From Chrysomallon squamiferum (lineage: Eukaryota > Mollusca > Gastropoda > Neomphalida > Peltospiridae), in assembly GCA_012295275.1 (NCBI GenBank), contig CM022665.1, forward strand, positions 37,362,433 to 37,426,432: a stretch of DNA of 64,000 nucleotides, read 5' to 3'. The translations under genes were made by a program, and so were the position numbers. Shown here in pieces: positions 50,538-63,079 of this stretch. The notes below the pieces were generated by a model, which was given only the letters and a program-made list of their open reading frames with translations, did no database searches and was not told the DNA's origin. The first letter of the stretch is position 1. The number at the start of each line of letters is the position of its first letter.

Positions 50538-51349
50538 AGAGTAATGAACAAAACAAAGAAAACCCCTAGCAACTGCAACACCTCACAAAATCTTCATAAA
50601 TAAATAAAGCAAACAACAACAAAAACAGCATCAATAACAATAGCAACACTCCCTCAGAAAGTCAAAATTTGTTTTAAAATAAATAAATAATAAAATAATA
50701 ATAAATAAATAAATAAATAATAACAAAACAATAGTAGTAATAATAGTAATAAAAAGTAAAAAAGTAATAATAATAATAATAAAAATAATAAAATAATAAA
50801 TAAATAAAATAAAAACAAATGACACGGTGATGAATGTTTTTTTTATTAATAAGTATTTATTTCTAACACAAATGCTGGTTTTGCATGGCTGTTTTATCCG
50901 TTACAGCGTCTTTCAGAGGATTTCCGACAAAATCTGTTATAATGACATAAAAAGAAAGCTAGTTACTCTTAATGTCAGATCAAAAAAACCCATAGAAATA
51001 TAAAAAGAATAAGAAAAAATAACGTAAAACGAACGAAATCTCATTACGATGATATTCCTGTATATGACGTATCTGTTAAGTAAAAACAGTCGTGTAATGT
51101 AGGAAAGGTGGTTAATAAGAATTCTCTTAATTATAAAATCATCATTGGATTTGACATACGCGTATTAAAAAGCAGATTTTTCATATATGAAGACCGAGCA
51201 GTTATAAAGTTTATAATTTGTGGTCAGTGAGAGAAAGTGATAACAATGGAAACAAATTTTATTTGGATGATTTTCTGTATTAGATAACGTTTTTAGAATC
51301 TCCTAATTTTGTGGTTAACACTTTTATTTTATTTTATTTTTTAAATTTG

Positions 51350-51391
<42 letters not shown>

Positions 51392-51904
51392 TAAAATAAC
51401 AATAATAGAAATAAATTTCAGTTGGACTGGGCATGCACTGTTGGATAATAGTTTATAGTTATAATGCAACTGCTTATAATTTCTTATTAATAAAATTCGA
51501 AACTTCTTTTAGTACGAGTCACATTATCAACATAAAGTTTTCTGATCACAAGAATAAATTCTGGCTGACTTCTAGTTCTGTGAATAAAATTTAAAAAACA
51601 GTTGAAGCTGAAATAATTTCTGAAATCCTGAGCGATTTGGAGAAAGCTAATGAAATGAAAAATCTTGTAATGACATTTTTTTTTTTTAACAGTCGTCAGT
51701 CAAGTAATAAATGTAAATACCAGCTGTATTTAATGGTCTTCGGTATTTCCAGACCGTCAATGCCAATCAATGAATTTTTCTTTCTTTTTTACGCTCCATA
51801 TATCAAACGGAGCCAGCACAAACCTCCAGTACTTGTGTCCGTTTATTAGACGTGGCTTTTACCGTTATGTTTATATTAATATGTTCTTTTATTAAAATGA
51901 CACC

Positions 51905-51990
51905 ATTTAAACCAGTTTCCCTCGTTAAAACCCGAAATATTATATAGTTTACGGTTCAGTTAAAATGGATTGTAATTCATTACGAGAAAG
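51905..51990 (+). repeat. Diverged dispersed repeat, copy 1
   Basis: Shares ATTTAAACCAGTTTCC and ACGGTTCAGTTAAAATG, in the same order and nearly the same spacing, with 53719-53801. It then shares GTAATTC and GAAAG. The similarity fades outside. The repeat family is unknown. Confidence 0.6.
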
Positions 51991-52813
51991 AGTTCTTTTC
52001 TTCTTCTTTTGAACAACTCAATATTAGCCGATAACTGCACACAAACTCTTAATTATATATTTTAGAACTAATTTTTGTTAATTTATTTTTAAAGCAAATA
52101 ATAATAAATTAAAATTATTTTCTCATACTTAAAGGCCAAATATTTCAAAAAATAAATAAATCTACTGCGCAGATGTAATAACAGGTCTGTTTGAACTGCA
52201 GTATTTATGTGCATTTTACTTAAATATGAGCTGAATTTCTCATTAACTGATTTTTTTTCTGTATTTTTTTGTATTCCTCTTTCAAGTATGTACTACAGTT
52301 ATATTGACTTCCACACGAACAAATGAATGTAATTAACCATTGCTTTATTTCACACCTGTTTAGTTTTGTCTGCGCAATTTCTGCGATGAGGTGCCATTAA
52401 ATATTCTTTCCATCCTTCGTTCTTTCATTCATCGAGTCGTTTTGCTTTCGAGTATTGCCAGATTTCTTACGAATTTCACCTCGTCTTCATCTAAAGCCAT
52501 AACCTGTACGTTGAAGAGAAATTGGTCGTTATTCTGATCTCGTTGAACTATTCTGCTGAGAATTGGTGGCACTGTGGTATCTGAGGAAATTAAGGATTTC
52601 TGGATCACAAGTTAATACGACTGTCGCCTCAACACTAATAAATGGTAATGTATCTAATACACGAGTCCGGCTACTGCGACGACGTGACGGCTTTATCTGT
52701 CAAAGAGGCAAAAATAAAACTGATCAGAAGATTTACATGTTCACGTTTCTGGCTTTCATCATTATGGACTCAGAGAAATTATTTTGAATGATTTTTTTTT
52801 TTTCCTTTTTTTC

Positions 52814-53028
52814 TTCAGCTAATTTGGTTTCGATATTAAATAATTTTACTATTATTATTTATTGCTATTAATAGGATTTTTTCCTTTTTTTTTGTTTTTT
52901 TTTTATTTATTTTTTTTTTTTTTCAGCTAATTTGGTTTCGATATTAAATAATTTTACTATTATTATTTATTGCTTTTAATAGGATTTTTTCCTTTTTTTT
53001 TTTATTTTTTTTTTTTTTTTTTTTTTTT
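52814..53028 (+). repeat. Recent tandem duplication, period 108 bp
   Basis: The block starting CAGCTAATTTGGTTTCGATA at 52816 repeats at 52924. Over about 65 bp the copies differ at essentially one base (GCTATTAAT versus GCTTTTAAT). Each copy is followed by a T-rich tract of different length. Confidence 0.9.
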
Positions 53029-53044
53029 TGTTATCCATCAAACT

Positions 53045-53272
53045 ATTTAAACTCGATATATAATTATGTCGCTGGGTTATTTTAAAATATTTAAATTGTT
53101 GTTTTTTTAATATATAACTATGTTACTGGGTTATTTCAAAATATTTAAACTTTGATACGTAATTACATCGTTGGAATATTTCAAAATATTTTTGTTTTAT
53201 AATTATGTCTTCGGACTATTTCAAAATATTTAAATTTTGATTTTTTATTGTTTCCTTGGGTTATTTCAGTTA
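53045..53272 (+). repeat. Degenerate minisatellite, about 45-55 bp unit
   Basis: About five imperfect units share TATAATTATGTC, CTGGGTTATTTC and AAAATATTTAAA in order. Units diverge in both length and sequence. It directly follows the 52814-53028 duplication, so this stretch has expanded locally by more than one mechanism. Confidence 0.65.
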
Positions 53273-53605
53273 TCTCGTATTTAGATACGATTAAGATATA
53301 ATCATTACTAAAGCTGCGAAGACAGAGAAGATAATTAGTAAACAGTTTTATAAAAAAAAGACCTTGGCATTAAAAACTGGATATCCACTAGTTCTTCTGT
53401 TCAAGGCATGACGTGTTTAGTGTGATATACCTTATATCCATCAGCTGAAATAAGATAAAGATTAATATTTTCGGTGAATATATCTGACAGAATTAGTATT
53501 TAGATTTGGTTTTATTTGAAATTCATTCCAAAACATATCGTTTACATTTTCTAATATTATCTGGATACAAAACAACAACAACAACAACAAAAATAAACTA
53601 AAACA

Positions 53606-53662
<57 letters not shown>

Positions 53663-53718
53663 TAATAATAATAAAGAAAATAAATAAAGAAAATAAATAT
53701 ATCTACGGAAATATTACT

Positions 53719-53801
53719 ATTTAAACCAGTTTCCGTCTTGGAAGCCTAACATATTACACTAACGGTTCAGTTAAAATGAATCGTAATTCTTTTAGCGAAA
53801 G
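53719..53801 (+). repeat. Diverged dispersed repeat, copy 2
   Basis: Same orientation as 51905-51990, about 1.8 kb downstream. Shared blocks are ATTTAAACCAGTTTCC and ACGGTTCAGTTAAAATG. The pair could be an old local duplication or two copies of an unnamed element. Confidence 0.6.
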
Positions 53802-54026
53802 ATCTGTTGTTCTTTGTTTCGTTTAGTCAAGGTTAAATACAAGTTGTGTCATAGCTGTTGCCCCAGTGATATCTGTTTTCTTCGTTTTCCTCAAAACTGA
53901 TCATTTTGTAGAACATCTTACAAAATTTGACTACCAGAGTAGATGTGAGTCGGAATATTATTTGTCCCCTATTCCTTTAATACATTAAAGCATGTAGTTA
54001 TGACTTCACATATACACGAACATAAG

Positions 54027-54034
<8 letters not shown>

Positions 54035-54101
<67 letters not shown>
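54035..54101. repeat. (CA)n microsatellite, about 66 bp
   Basis: Uninterrupted CA dinucleotides, immediately left of a long stretch of normal-complexity sequence. Confidence 0.95.
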
Positions 54102-54102
<1 letters not shown>

Positions 54103-55050
54103 GCCATCCTCAGTCGTTAGCATTCTGTTACACAGTGGCGCGAAACGACCTCTATGTCGATTTAATGTGATTATTATGCGCGGCAGATAGCGATGCCTGC
54201 GATAACGATATATTAATAATAAACCACATTTCCAATTCTCAGCGGACGCAGAAAATTAAAATACCTTATCGTCAGCATTTAGCAGTTTTCTCCATGCACT
54301 GGTGCGAAGTTACGACTTCTAAGTCGCAAGGATGAGCACCTCTCAGCGGATAGAGTGTCCACAGTGAGGAGAGCGATCAACGGAATTTAGTTCAGCATCG
54401 TCTTGCGATCAGCGGTGTTATTCGATCCTCTCTTGTTTGTAATAAAATGGCTAATGGTGATTGTGGGCAAGCCGGTGACCGTATCTAAAAGGATATCTCT
54501 TAAGGTAATCAAGCCCGCGGAGGTCAAAAGGACACATTTTCCTCATCTGAATATGAGACTGATAGCGGCATTTTAATGAAATGGAACAGTAACGAGGTTT
54601 AATGGCATCCAGTGGCACGTGTCCGTTGATTTGTACTGAGATTAAAGCGACATTGTGCTTGGCCTGACTACTAACGGCATTCCCAGCTCAACCCCTTCTG
54701 AACTGATTAGAGCAAACTTTTAATGAAGATGGCCATAATATTTGAGCGTTCTTCCCTCTGAATACAAATGTATATTAATGAATTGATGAAACCTCTTGAC
54801 GACCGTGAAAGATAATACCATCTGTTGAGCAGTCATGGTTACGGCTGAGGTCACAAACTGATTAGTCGTTGATGTTAACGATACAACGACTAATTGTGAA
54901 TATCAGATGAATTATCATTACTAACTACCAAGGAACATACGAATTCGTCCTCGTTCTTGTCAACTAATAAGTCACGATGATTGTAGACGTATCTTTATAA
55001 TTCTGAGACAACACAAATTAATGCTGACTACAATTAGCTCCCAACTTACG
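54102..55050. promoter_or_regulatory. Long non-repetitive block, candidate conserved non-coding element
   Basis: About 950 bp with no simple repeat, even base composition and frequent CpG, but stops in all frames. It holds several homeodomain-type ATTA/TAAT cores (for example near 54870-54910), CACGTG near 54617, and two GATTAG sites. In a desert otherwise filled with microsatellites this is the largest clean block. Whether it is conserved needs a comparison with related genomes. Confidence 0.35.
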
Positions 55051-55639
55051 GCCCCTTTACGTTCTCACCGACGGTCACAAAAGTCTTATATAGGAAACTA
55101 GATGTACAGCATTGCTTACAGCATATAACTATATTTTTATTGACAATCATCTGTTGTACATTCACTGTTTTAGTATCGAATTTGTAAAAGTATCTATCCA
55201 AAGTAAGGGTTAAAAAATAACCGTTGCACGAGGAATTATGTATGTACGTATGTATGCATGAATGCACGAATGCATGTATGTACTATACAATACAATGAAT
55301 TAAAATAATGCTATATAACTGATTACAAATGTTATTTTTTGTTAATTCTTAAAAGAAAACAATATTTCAAAAGTTTGCTTTTTGTATTAATTTTAATATG
55401 ATATAATACCATATAATACTCATACACTTTCATATATTTAATATACGTGGATTAAAAACACCTGTCAGAGACGTAACCTCCATCATGGCCAGTTGCTATA
55501 TTATAACACATTAAGTTTAGTGTAAGTAATTTTAAGTACGTCAGAAAAGTGTCGAGGATACAATAACATACTTTCTGACAGTTCTGCGCAATACACGTTA
55601 AATTTAGACAGATTTATCACACTTTTTTTGTTATTGTAG

Positions 55640-56060
55640 CAAACCAATGCATTTTCCTTGGTCCCGTACGTACACTTTGATCATTCGCAACAGTAATGAA
55701 GGTTTCCAGAAAGAGGTACAAGGGACAGTAAAAATATTTCGCCATTAATATAGTCTAATGAATAACCCACGATATGGGACAGCAGGGACTAATTGAGGAG
55801 CTATTAAAAGAGTGTTTCAATAATCTTTACAGTCACATTGATTACAGGCCGCTAATGGATCAAAGGATCAATGACTAACGTGGAACTCACAGAGGTCTAT
55901 TTCGCACAAAGCTGTTTTGTTTTAAACACAAGTTTTCACGAACTGACGGATACTGTTGGGAACAAACAATGATGTTAGATGTTTTAATGTTATCGAATCA
56001 TGCTATAAACACGTTTCACAGCCATCAATAAAGTGCTGTAGACCAGACGTGAATAAATTG
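55640..56060. promoter_or_regulatory. Non-repetitive block with a TCF/LEF-type site
   Basis: Contains ATCAAAGG (55859-55866), the canonical TCF/LEF site. Directly before it lie ACTAATTG (about 55788), TGATTACAGGCCGCTAATGG and other homeodomain-type cores. There is no coding potential. The clustering of sites suggests an enhancer, but this is inference. Confidence 0.35.
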
Positions 56061-56959
56061 TTGTAATTATTCTCCTGGATATACATAGATATCTAAATCA
56101 GACGTTTTTCTCAGTTTAGTAACTGGATGTATACGATAAAAAGCAATGGTTTAACAATATTTAATACGTATACTCTATATTTTTTTGTCCTTCTATTAGG
56201 AGACTTAAATAGTATGCGACTGTTTGCTTAATAAAATACTGACTCCTACAACCGTCTTTCTTTAATTCTAAGAGGCATCAGATTTTAAGGCAGCGACATT
56301 TTAATACGTACTCAGTCTGAAATTTCAAGGGACGCAGCCTACACTGCTAGCATTCTGCTATGTACTTAGAAGCACATAGAAATATATTAACCTGCATAGC
56401 AGTTTCCCATACGCAGAATGCGAGCACCAATACCTTTGACACACTTGTCGTAAATCGCATTTCAAAGCAGGAAATCGATCAAATGACCGAAATTGTCTCT
56501 GTTCAGATTCTTTAAGAATTACAATAACATTTTATAACATTAGAACGGAGAATGTCACTGCTGAAAAACCTCCAGACCCCCCACCCCAAAAAATAAATAA
56601 ATAGAAAAGCAACAAGAATAAGAACAACAAACAAACAAACAACAAAACAACCACAAAAACTGAAGTTACGAAACAAAGCACAAAGTAAAGTGTAATAACT
56701 ACTATGAGCATATTTAGCAGTGATGCTGGTGTCGAATCACTGGTATCTTGTTACTGACAAAAGCCAGGCATTAAATGGTGGCTATTTATTTATTTATTTA
56801 TTTTTTATTTTTTTGGTTTTATTTTTCTCCCCAATCTTATAATGCATTGATGAATACATAATCAAGTTACGAATGCTTCTCAGCATATTTTTTTATGTTA
56901 GCAATACCACATTTCCAGCGTGCATTTAACCTTTTGTGTTAAATACGTAATTAAAAGTC

Positions 56960-57340
56960 GACTGAAATTTCCATTCACAGATTTCTAATTTTAACAAAGA
57001 TTCGCGTCGGCTAATTAAAACGAGCATCTCGTTGTATCAGGCTTTATCATTTCCACTCGCTTCTTTCTCAGTCATTTCGCGAACACTATTATCGTCAAGA
57101 CCGTTCTTTTCCTGATTAATAACTTTTGATTGTGGTGTTATTTACTTTCCATCTCGCAGATTGGTTGGTCAATAGTAAAGAAGTATTTTCTTTTGATTCC
57201 AGGGCTCAGAGCAGACGTACAAAGTCTTGCTTTGCATGGCGGTGATTACGTGTGTATTTGCTCGCTGTTTCATTGCCGTTGCCGATGGCGCCCTGACGTC
57301 AACACTTTAACCGCCGACGACAACGTGAATGAAAACAAAA
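56960..57340. promoter_or_regulatory. CpG-rich non-coding block with a CRE palindrome
   Basis: Includes GGCTAATTAAAACG near 57008 and a perfect TGACGTCA at 57294-57301, within a locally GC-rich stretch (about 57230-57345). A 79-codon open frame (57130-57369) crosses it but shows no recognisable protein. Confidence 0.3.
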
Positions 57341-58235
57341 GCGCAGTTCCCTGTTTTAAGCTTCTTTGATATAGCTTGATTTGGACAAAAACAATATTTG
57401 GTCAAGTCACTACAGATGGCAGAAAATTAATTGTTAAATGCACAGTCAATATTATTCGGTTTCTTTGACAACAGAGTTTTTCAGTTGCTTTGAAATGGTT
57501 TAGGAATGATGCTATTTTTAAAATGGTTAATAATACTGAAAGAAAACAAATTTATATATTTTAACAAATTATTAATATAAATTTAAATCATCATACATTC
57601 ATGGTTTTCTAAATTATTATTGTTTGTTTTTTTAAAATTATTTATTTATTGTCTGGGAGTGCGAAATTCCAATATAAATTAGTCATGAACTTACCCTCTC
57701 CACACCCCCCACACACACACACACATACTCACATATACTCACAGTGCTTTCTCACTTTCAGTATTTATGTGGTTATGTATATGTATATAAATGTATGTAT
57801 GTGCGCACATACACACCTAAGTAAAACAGAAACTAAAAAAAGAGCAGATTAACCATTTAAAATAAAAAAATGTAATTGGAAATTGGACGTCAATAACGGA
57901 AATAATACAAAACACTTTTGACGAAGCTGCTCTCGAGGCAGTAACGAGTGTCTATTGAAATTCCTTGCTCTGGACAAATCCTTTGTACCGATTAACCCCA
58001 CAGCAGGATATCCGCATTCTGCTTTTTCAGAGACGATTAGGTGCAGAAAATACATAAATTTACCTTAACCACAAATACTGTTTGCGTTTCAGATAATAGT
58101 AAAGGTTAAGTTTGATGCCTGAACAAATTTGTGAAAGGGGAACTTAAAAAAAAAAGAAAAAAAAAGAGACAAATCACGTAATAACCAATAAATCCCACTC
58201 TCCAAAAAAAAAGAGCACAATCAGTGTACGTATGC

Positions 58236-58266
<31 letters not shown>

Positions 58267-58985
58267 TATATGTATTTTTAGTTATCTACTACGTACATAC
58301 ATACATACATCTACACCACACATACACAGACATGTGCCTTTATACATTATTAGTATATATGCGTAAAAACAAACAGTATTAAAACGAAATAAAACAAATA
58401 TCATATGAATAATAATGAAATCATGTACGCAAGTCTAATAACAGATGATAAATACGATCTATATAAAAAAAAGTACTACTGCATCAGCAGTGTCTAGACT
58501 AAATACATTAAAGATGGTATTGGTCCGGAAAAAAAAACATCCAGAAGGATTTCATTTGAAACTTGAAGAAACTTTCTTAATTCATAAAAGAACATAACTA
58601 GTCAAGCATAATTAATTCTTATATTTTCTGCCTGAACAGAAGTGATTAATCGTTTCCCTTTCTCTTTCCTACCCTTGAGACGTATTTTTCTCAAATTTTA
58701 GACAAACCAGTCAAATAGATGTGAACAGAGATTGCTTTATCTGATTCAGTTTCATTTAGATGTTAATAATAACAAAATTAAATCAAAACTAAAGTATGAA
58801 TCGGTATCAAGACCATTTTATTAATCATGTCGCGTATGATAAATGATCTGTATTTACATATATATATACACATACTCCACACATACATACATGCATACAT
58901 ACGTACGTACATACATACACTGACATACATATATGCATACTTACATTCATACATACATACAGACGCACAAATACGTATTCGAATT

Positions 58986-58986
<1 letters not shown>

Positions 58987-59064
<78 letters not shown>
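58987..59064. repeat. (AG)n microsatellite, 78 bp
   Basis: Uninterrupted purine dinucleotide repeat. Preceded at about 58890-58970 by a degenerate ACAT/ATAC tetranucleotide tract. Confidence 0.95.
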
Positions 59065-59066
<2 letters not shown>

Positions 59067-59541
59067 CAGTTCTTTTTAATTAGATAATATGTAAACTAGT
59101 GACGACCAAATCGTTGTGTAAGTGGTGTGTCTGCATCTTCTACAAAGTCTGTCTTATAATACCTTAGTCTGTTCAAGGACGCAAAGATACACATGTAATG
59201 ATAGGAAAAACAACAACAACAAAACCACACTATCATTATCAGCAGAACTCGTCATCAGTCGCTTGGTTGTTAAATTCACGAGTTCTTTCTTTCAAGAATT
59301 TCATATTTCGTGGGATATATCTTTGTTGTTTTGTCTTATGTCAGGGTCAAACATTACTGTTACGTATTATGTTAGGAAATTCTCTGGATTCTTATTTCTT
59401 GGTTTTTCTTATACCTGTGTTATATTACGTAACATTAATGTGCTTTCTGTTGATGTTCACTATGGTTATTATCTACTCACGTAATATATAATGATCCGTT
59501 TTTCACTTCTGATCATTAAATTATTATTTATTATAAATTTA

Positions 59542-59829
59542 CAGTGGCGCGCAGAGGGGAGGGGGCGAAGGGGGTGAAGGGGGCGAAGGGGCAGTGGCCC
59601 CTGGCATCCAAATGGGAGGGGGGCATCCAGTCAGAGAAAAGAACTTAATAAATTTGGTTGATTTATATTTAAATCGAATAAAGTATTTATTTTATGTTTC
59701 ATCTGTTTACATATTCAAAATATCTTCCTTTCTCATAATATTTCTCAGTACAAGACCTTTTACTTGAGTCTCTGGGACAGGCAATCAAGGAGGTGGCCCA
59801 GGGCATCGCCAGACCTCTGCACGCCACTG
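59542..59829. mobile_element. 288-bp hAT-type MITE
   Basis: Terminal inverted repeats are CAGTGGCGCGCAGAGG at the left and, on the opposite strand, CAGTGGCGTGCAGAGG at the right. They are flanked by TAAATTTA (59534-59541) and AAAATTTA (59830-59837), an 8-bp target duplication with one mismatch. TIRs starting CAGTGGCG and 8-bp duplications are typical of hAT elements. There is no transposase. The left part contains G-rich GGGGGCGAA units in tandem (about 59560-59590). Confidence 0.8.
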
Positions 59830-60879
59830 AAAATTTAACATTATACTTCACTATATCAGAAAAATAAAGCGAAGAATCGTAATAGAACTATAAATGTATT
59901 ATTATTATTATTATTACTTTTTTTTTTTTTTGTCTGTCTAAGATTTAAAAAGGATCCTTTCTAGAATTACATTTTTACAAAATATGACAAGACTTCCACA
60001 CAGTCATAAAATTTCCGCTAATTGCGTAACTTCAAAGAACAGATAAATCAAAGCTTGTCTTAATAAAAAAAATAAAAAAGTAATAAACAAACATTGCCTG
60101 ATAACATGAAATCATAATTTATTATCGGCAAAGACTGTGTATATCTGTGTGTATCTGTGTGTTTGTGTTTGTGTGTACGTTCGAATGTATGTTTCTAGTC
60201 CTTTTTGTAGGCTCATGGTAATAAAATAAAAGGAAGTGAATTCAAAGGAGCACTGGTATTTCCTCCATTCCGTCCAGCAGAGACTATAGTGTGTTCAGGA
60301 TTTATGGGAAATGTTGGTTAGTATAATATCCCCAGTGAATGGAACCATCTGGTTTACTTTTTCTCTCATTAACCCTTAACAGAAATCCTGCTTTACAAAC
60401 CTAGGTCGACGAAATTGGATATAGGGTAAAATAATTAAATTAACATAATTAACTTGTGTATTTCCTACTACCGTCTCGGTTTTGCTATTACTAAAAGAAA
60501 AATGTCACTGTGGATAAAAACGACCGCAGAGAACCTTTGCATATTTTATAAACCAAATTACTAGTCACGTACCAAGTTTTGCTCTTGTTCTCAAATAATC
60601 TCTACAATTATTCACATTATGGAGACCACTGCTGCTAAAAGTTAGGCAAAAAGTTCTTTATATTAACATGCACTGATATAAATTAACAATTTATTACGGT
60701 CCATGATATTTATTTCGAAAGGTCAACTCCCAAGTCTGTTCTTCTGAAAAAAAACCCACCACATTGAGCTATTTGTAAATGAAAATTTGTATTGGTTCCG
60801 TTTTCTAAACGTACTAAGTACAGACCATTGAAGTAATGTCCATGAACGTTATCAAACGTTATATGTATTCAGAACAAGG

Positions 60880-61260
60880 CTTTGGCCTAATGTCACGATT
60901 TATGCATTATTTTCTGAAAACTTAATACGCCATTCAGATATCTGTGTTTGTACAAAGAAAGGGATTTCACGACCAAACTTGCCTTCGTTAAACCAGAAGA
61001 AACCATATTCGTCTGCTCGAAAAATAAAAGGCAATGTCTACAATGGCATTACAGTGTTGACCAAATAACCTCAAGTTTAGTTAATGAGTTTACTCTGACT
61101 TTGGAAATAATTTGATGGGAATCTCCAATCAACAGATGAATGAGATCTTTGTTAAATTTCGACCGAAGCGGTCAATGCTTCCGAACGAAATTGGCAAATT
61201 AGACACGATTTTCATTCTTTTACATTCAGGACAGTAATGATGGAATGTTTGTGGCTCTCA
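60880..61260. promoter_or_regulatory. Non-repetitive block, possible regulatory element
   Basis: Even composition and CpG-containing, without long open frames or simple repeats. Includes TGACCAAATAACC and TTAGTTAATGAGTTTAC, which resemble nuclear-receptor and homeodomain/HNF1-like half sites. Function is only inferred. Confidence 0.25.
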
Positions 61261-61428
61261 CTTGCATTTACAAATCTCATTAATGCAACAGTCAAAACGT
61301 CAGTGTTATATGCAATGAATAACTGATCATGTAATGTACATTTTGTTTTTTTGCATATAAACGTTCTGGAAAATGAGAAAACAAATGATTAAAATGCATT
61401 TCATATTTCTAAAATCTATGTTAAATGT

Positions 61429-61525
61429 TATTATTTATTTATTCGTTTGTTTGTTTGGTTGATTGTTTGTTTGTTTGTTTGCTTGCTTGCTTGTTTGTTT
61501 GTTTGTTTGTTTGTTTATTTGTTTA
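61429..61525. repeat. (TTTG)n tetranucleotide array
   Basis: Imperfect TGTT/TTTG repeats with GCTT variants, followed by a poly-T run. It produces overlapping spurious frames rich in Val, Cys, Leu and Phe. Confidence 0.9.
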
Positions 61526-61727
61526 TATCTTTTTTTTTTTTTTTTTTTTGTTTTTGTTGTTGTTGTTTGTGTTACACTGTTATGTCAATGAAATTGTTTT
61601 CAGAACTCTACTTGGACATTTTGTTTCAAAACTTTCTAATCAAAACCGGCTTCTTCTCTTCTTTTGGTGTTTTCTAATTCTTCAACCTAGACCGTTAACA
61701 TATTATATTAACTGATGAATTTCATAC

Positions 61728-61774
<47 letters not shown>

Positions 61775-63079
61775 TGTTATTTCAGTTAGTTTTACTAGCT
61801 GGAAATGAAAAAAATTATCATCTTTCTTTTTCACCTTTTCCCCCCTCATTTGATTCGTCTGTAAACTTTACATCCCAAGAGAATTTGATGAAGTATTCGA
61901 CTAGATCAAAAGTTTTTTCTGTCTACCCATTGACGTCCTCAAACGATATTGTCAGAAATTTCTTTCGTAGTGTGCTTTCAGTGGTAGAGAAAAGACGACT
62001 CAAATCTGATTAACCGAAATCTCTGCAGCAGCTGGGTTCGTCTTATTTTCCTCCTTTTTTTAAAGACTGTCTCTTTTCTCGGTGAAAATCTCTGTAATTT
62101 TACACGACCTCAAAGATGGGGCAGCGCAAACACGAAGGAATTTGAACAGAATAAGAACGAAGAACTGAACAGAGAAATTTTAAATCTTAGCAATAATATG
62201 ACCTTTAATAAATGAATGAATCGATGAAAAAAAAAAAAAGTTTATCATTTGAAACGCAAAGTTTCAATCATGTTTAACTTGCGCACGAAGTCCATTAGAT
62301 TAGTTTGTCTACCAACAAAAGCGTTAGTATGTTACTGTTACTAGTTAAAAAGAACAGTATAGAAAGCTGAATGCGATATCAGAAAATAAGTGTTAATACC
62401 CACAGCATAAATAGTTGAATAATACAAATACAGTGTACATTAATTTGTAACAGTGGTCTGAAAGACACGAAAGACAACTAATTCAGCCACAGATTTTCCT
62501 TAGATAAGCTATATAAGACAATAGAAATAAGTGTTGTTGAAACTGGCATGATATTAAGTATGCTAATAAATATGTAAAAATACATTTAAAGTTAAGCAGG
62601 AGTACTGTTGCAATTGGTGTTTAGTCTACGATTAACAGATCAACGGCTGCTTCTTTGTCTTTGGAAGAAATACATTTTGACCTTTTGGCAAGTCTTTATA
62701 TGGTGGGAATATACCTTTATATAATTTTAACTATTTTGCAAAGCTGTAATATTTTTAACTATTTGCAGACTATATTTTTTGCCCCACGCAACTACTTGAT
62801 CATCACCGAATATTCTTAGCTGCTGATTCTTTGACGTCGTCGTACAAGTAATCCACAAAGAGGTAAACAAAGATCGAAAATGACTACATATTCTTTCACA
62901 TTTAAGATAAAATCACAGACTCGCACAAGTATTATCTGCATTAATGGTTTGATAACCAAAAGCTTAACTTTTATCAAGAGAGTTTAGCAATCCCATGCAT
63001 GATGATAATAATAATAATAAATAAAAATGTATGACAAATCTTATTCTGTTCTACCATCGTGTTTTTTTTTTCTTTTGTT

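Noticed and set aside
57130-57369. 79-codon plus-strand frame in a CpG-rich block
   Set aside because: Open by virtue of higher GC. There is no recognisable protein, and regulatory motifs explain the segment as well.
59122-59491. Two overlapping plus-strand open frames of 120 and 97 codons
   Set aside because: They overlap in different frames, are hydrophobic and T-rich as expected of AT-rich random sequence, and match nothing I know.
61425-61715. 96-codon hydrophobic open frame
   Set aside because: It is a translation of the (TTTG)n array and poly-T run, not a membrane protein.
61774-62013. 79-codon plus-strand frame of mixed composition
   Set aside because: More protein-like than its neighbours, but there is no family match, no splice context and no conserved motif. 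It is kept only as a possibility for RNA-seq to test.
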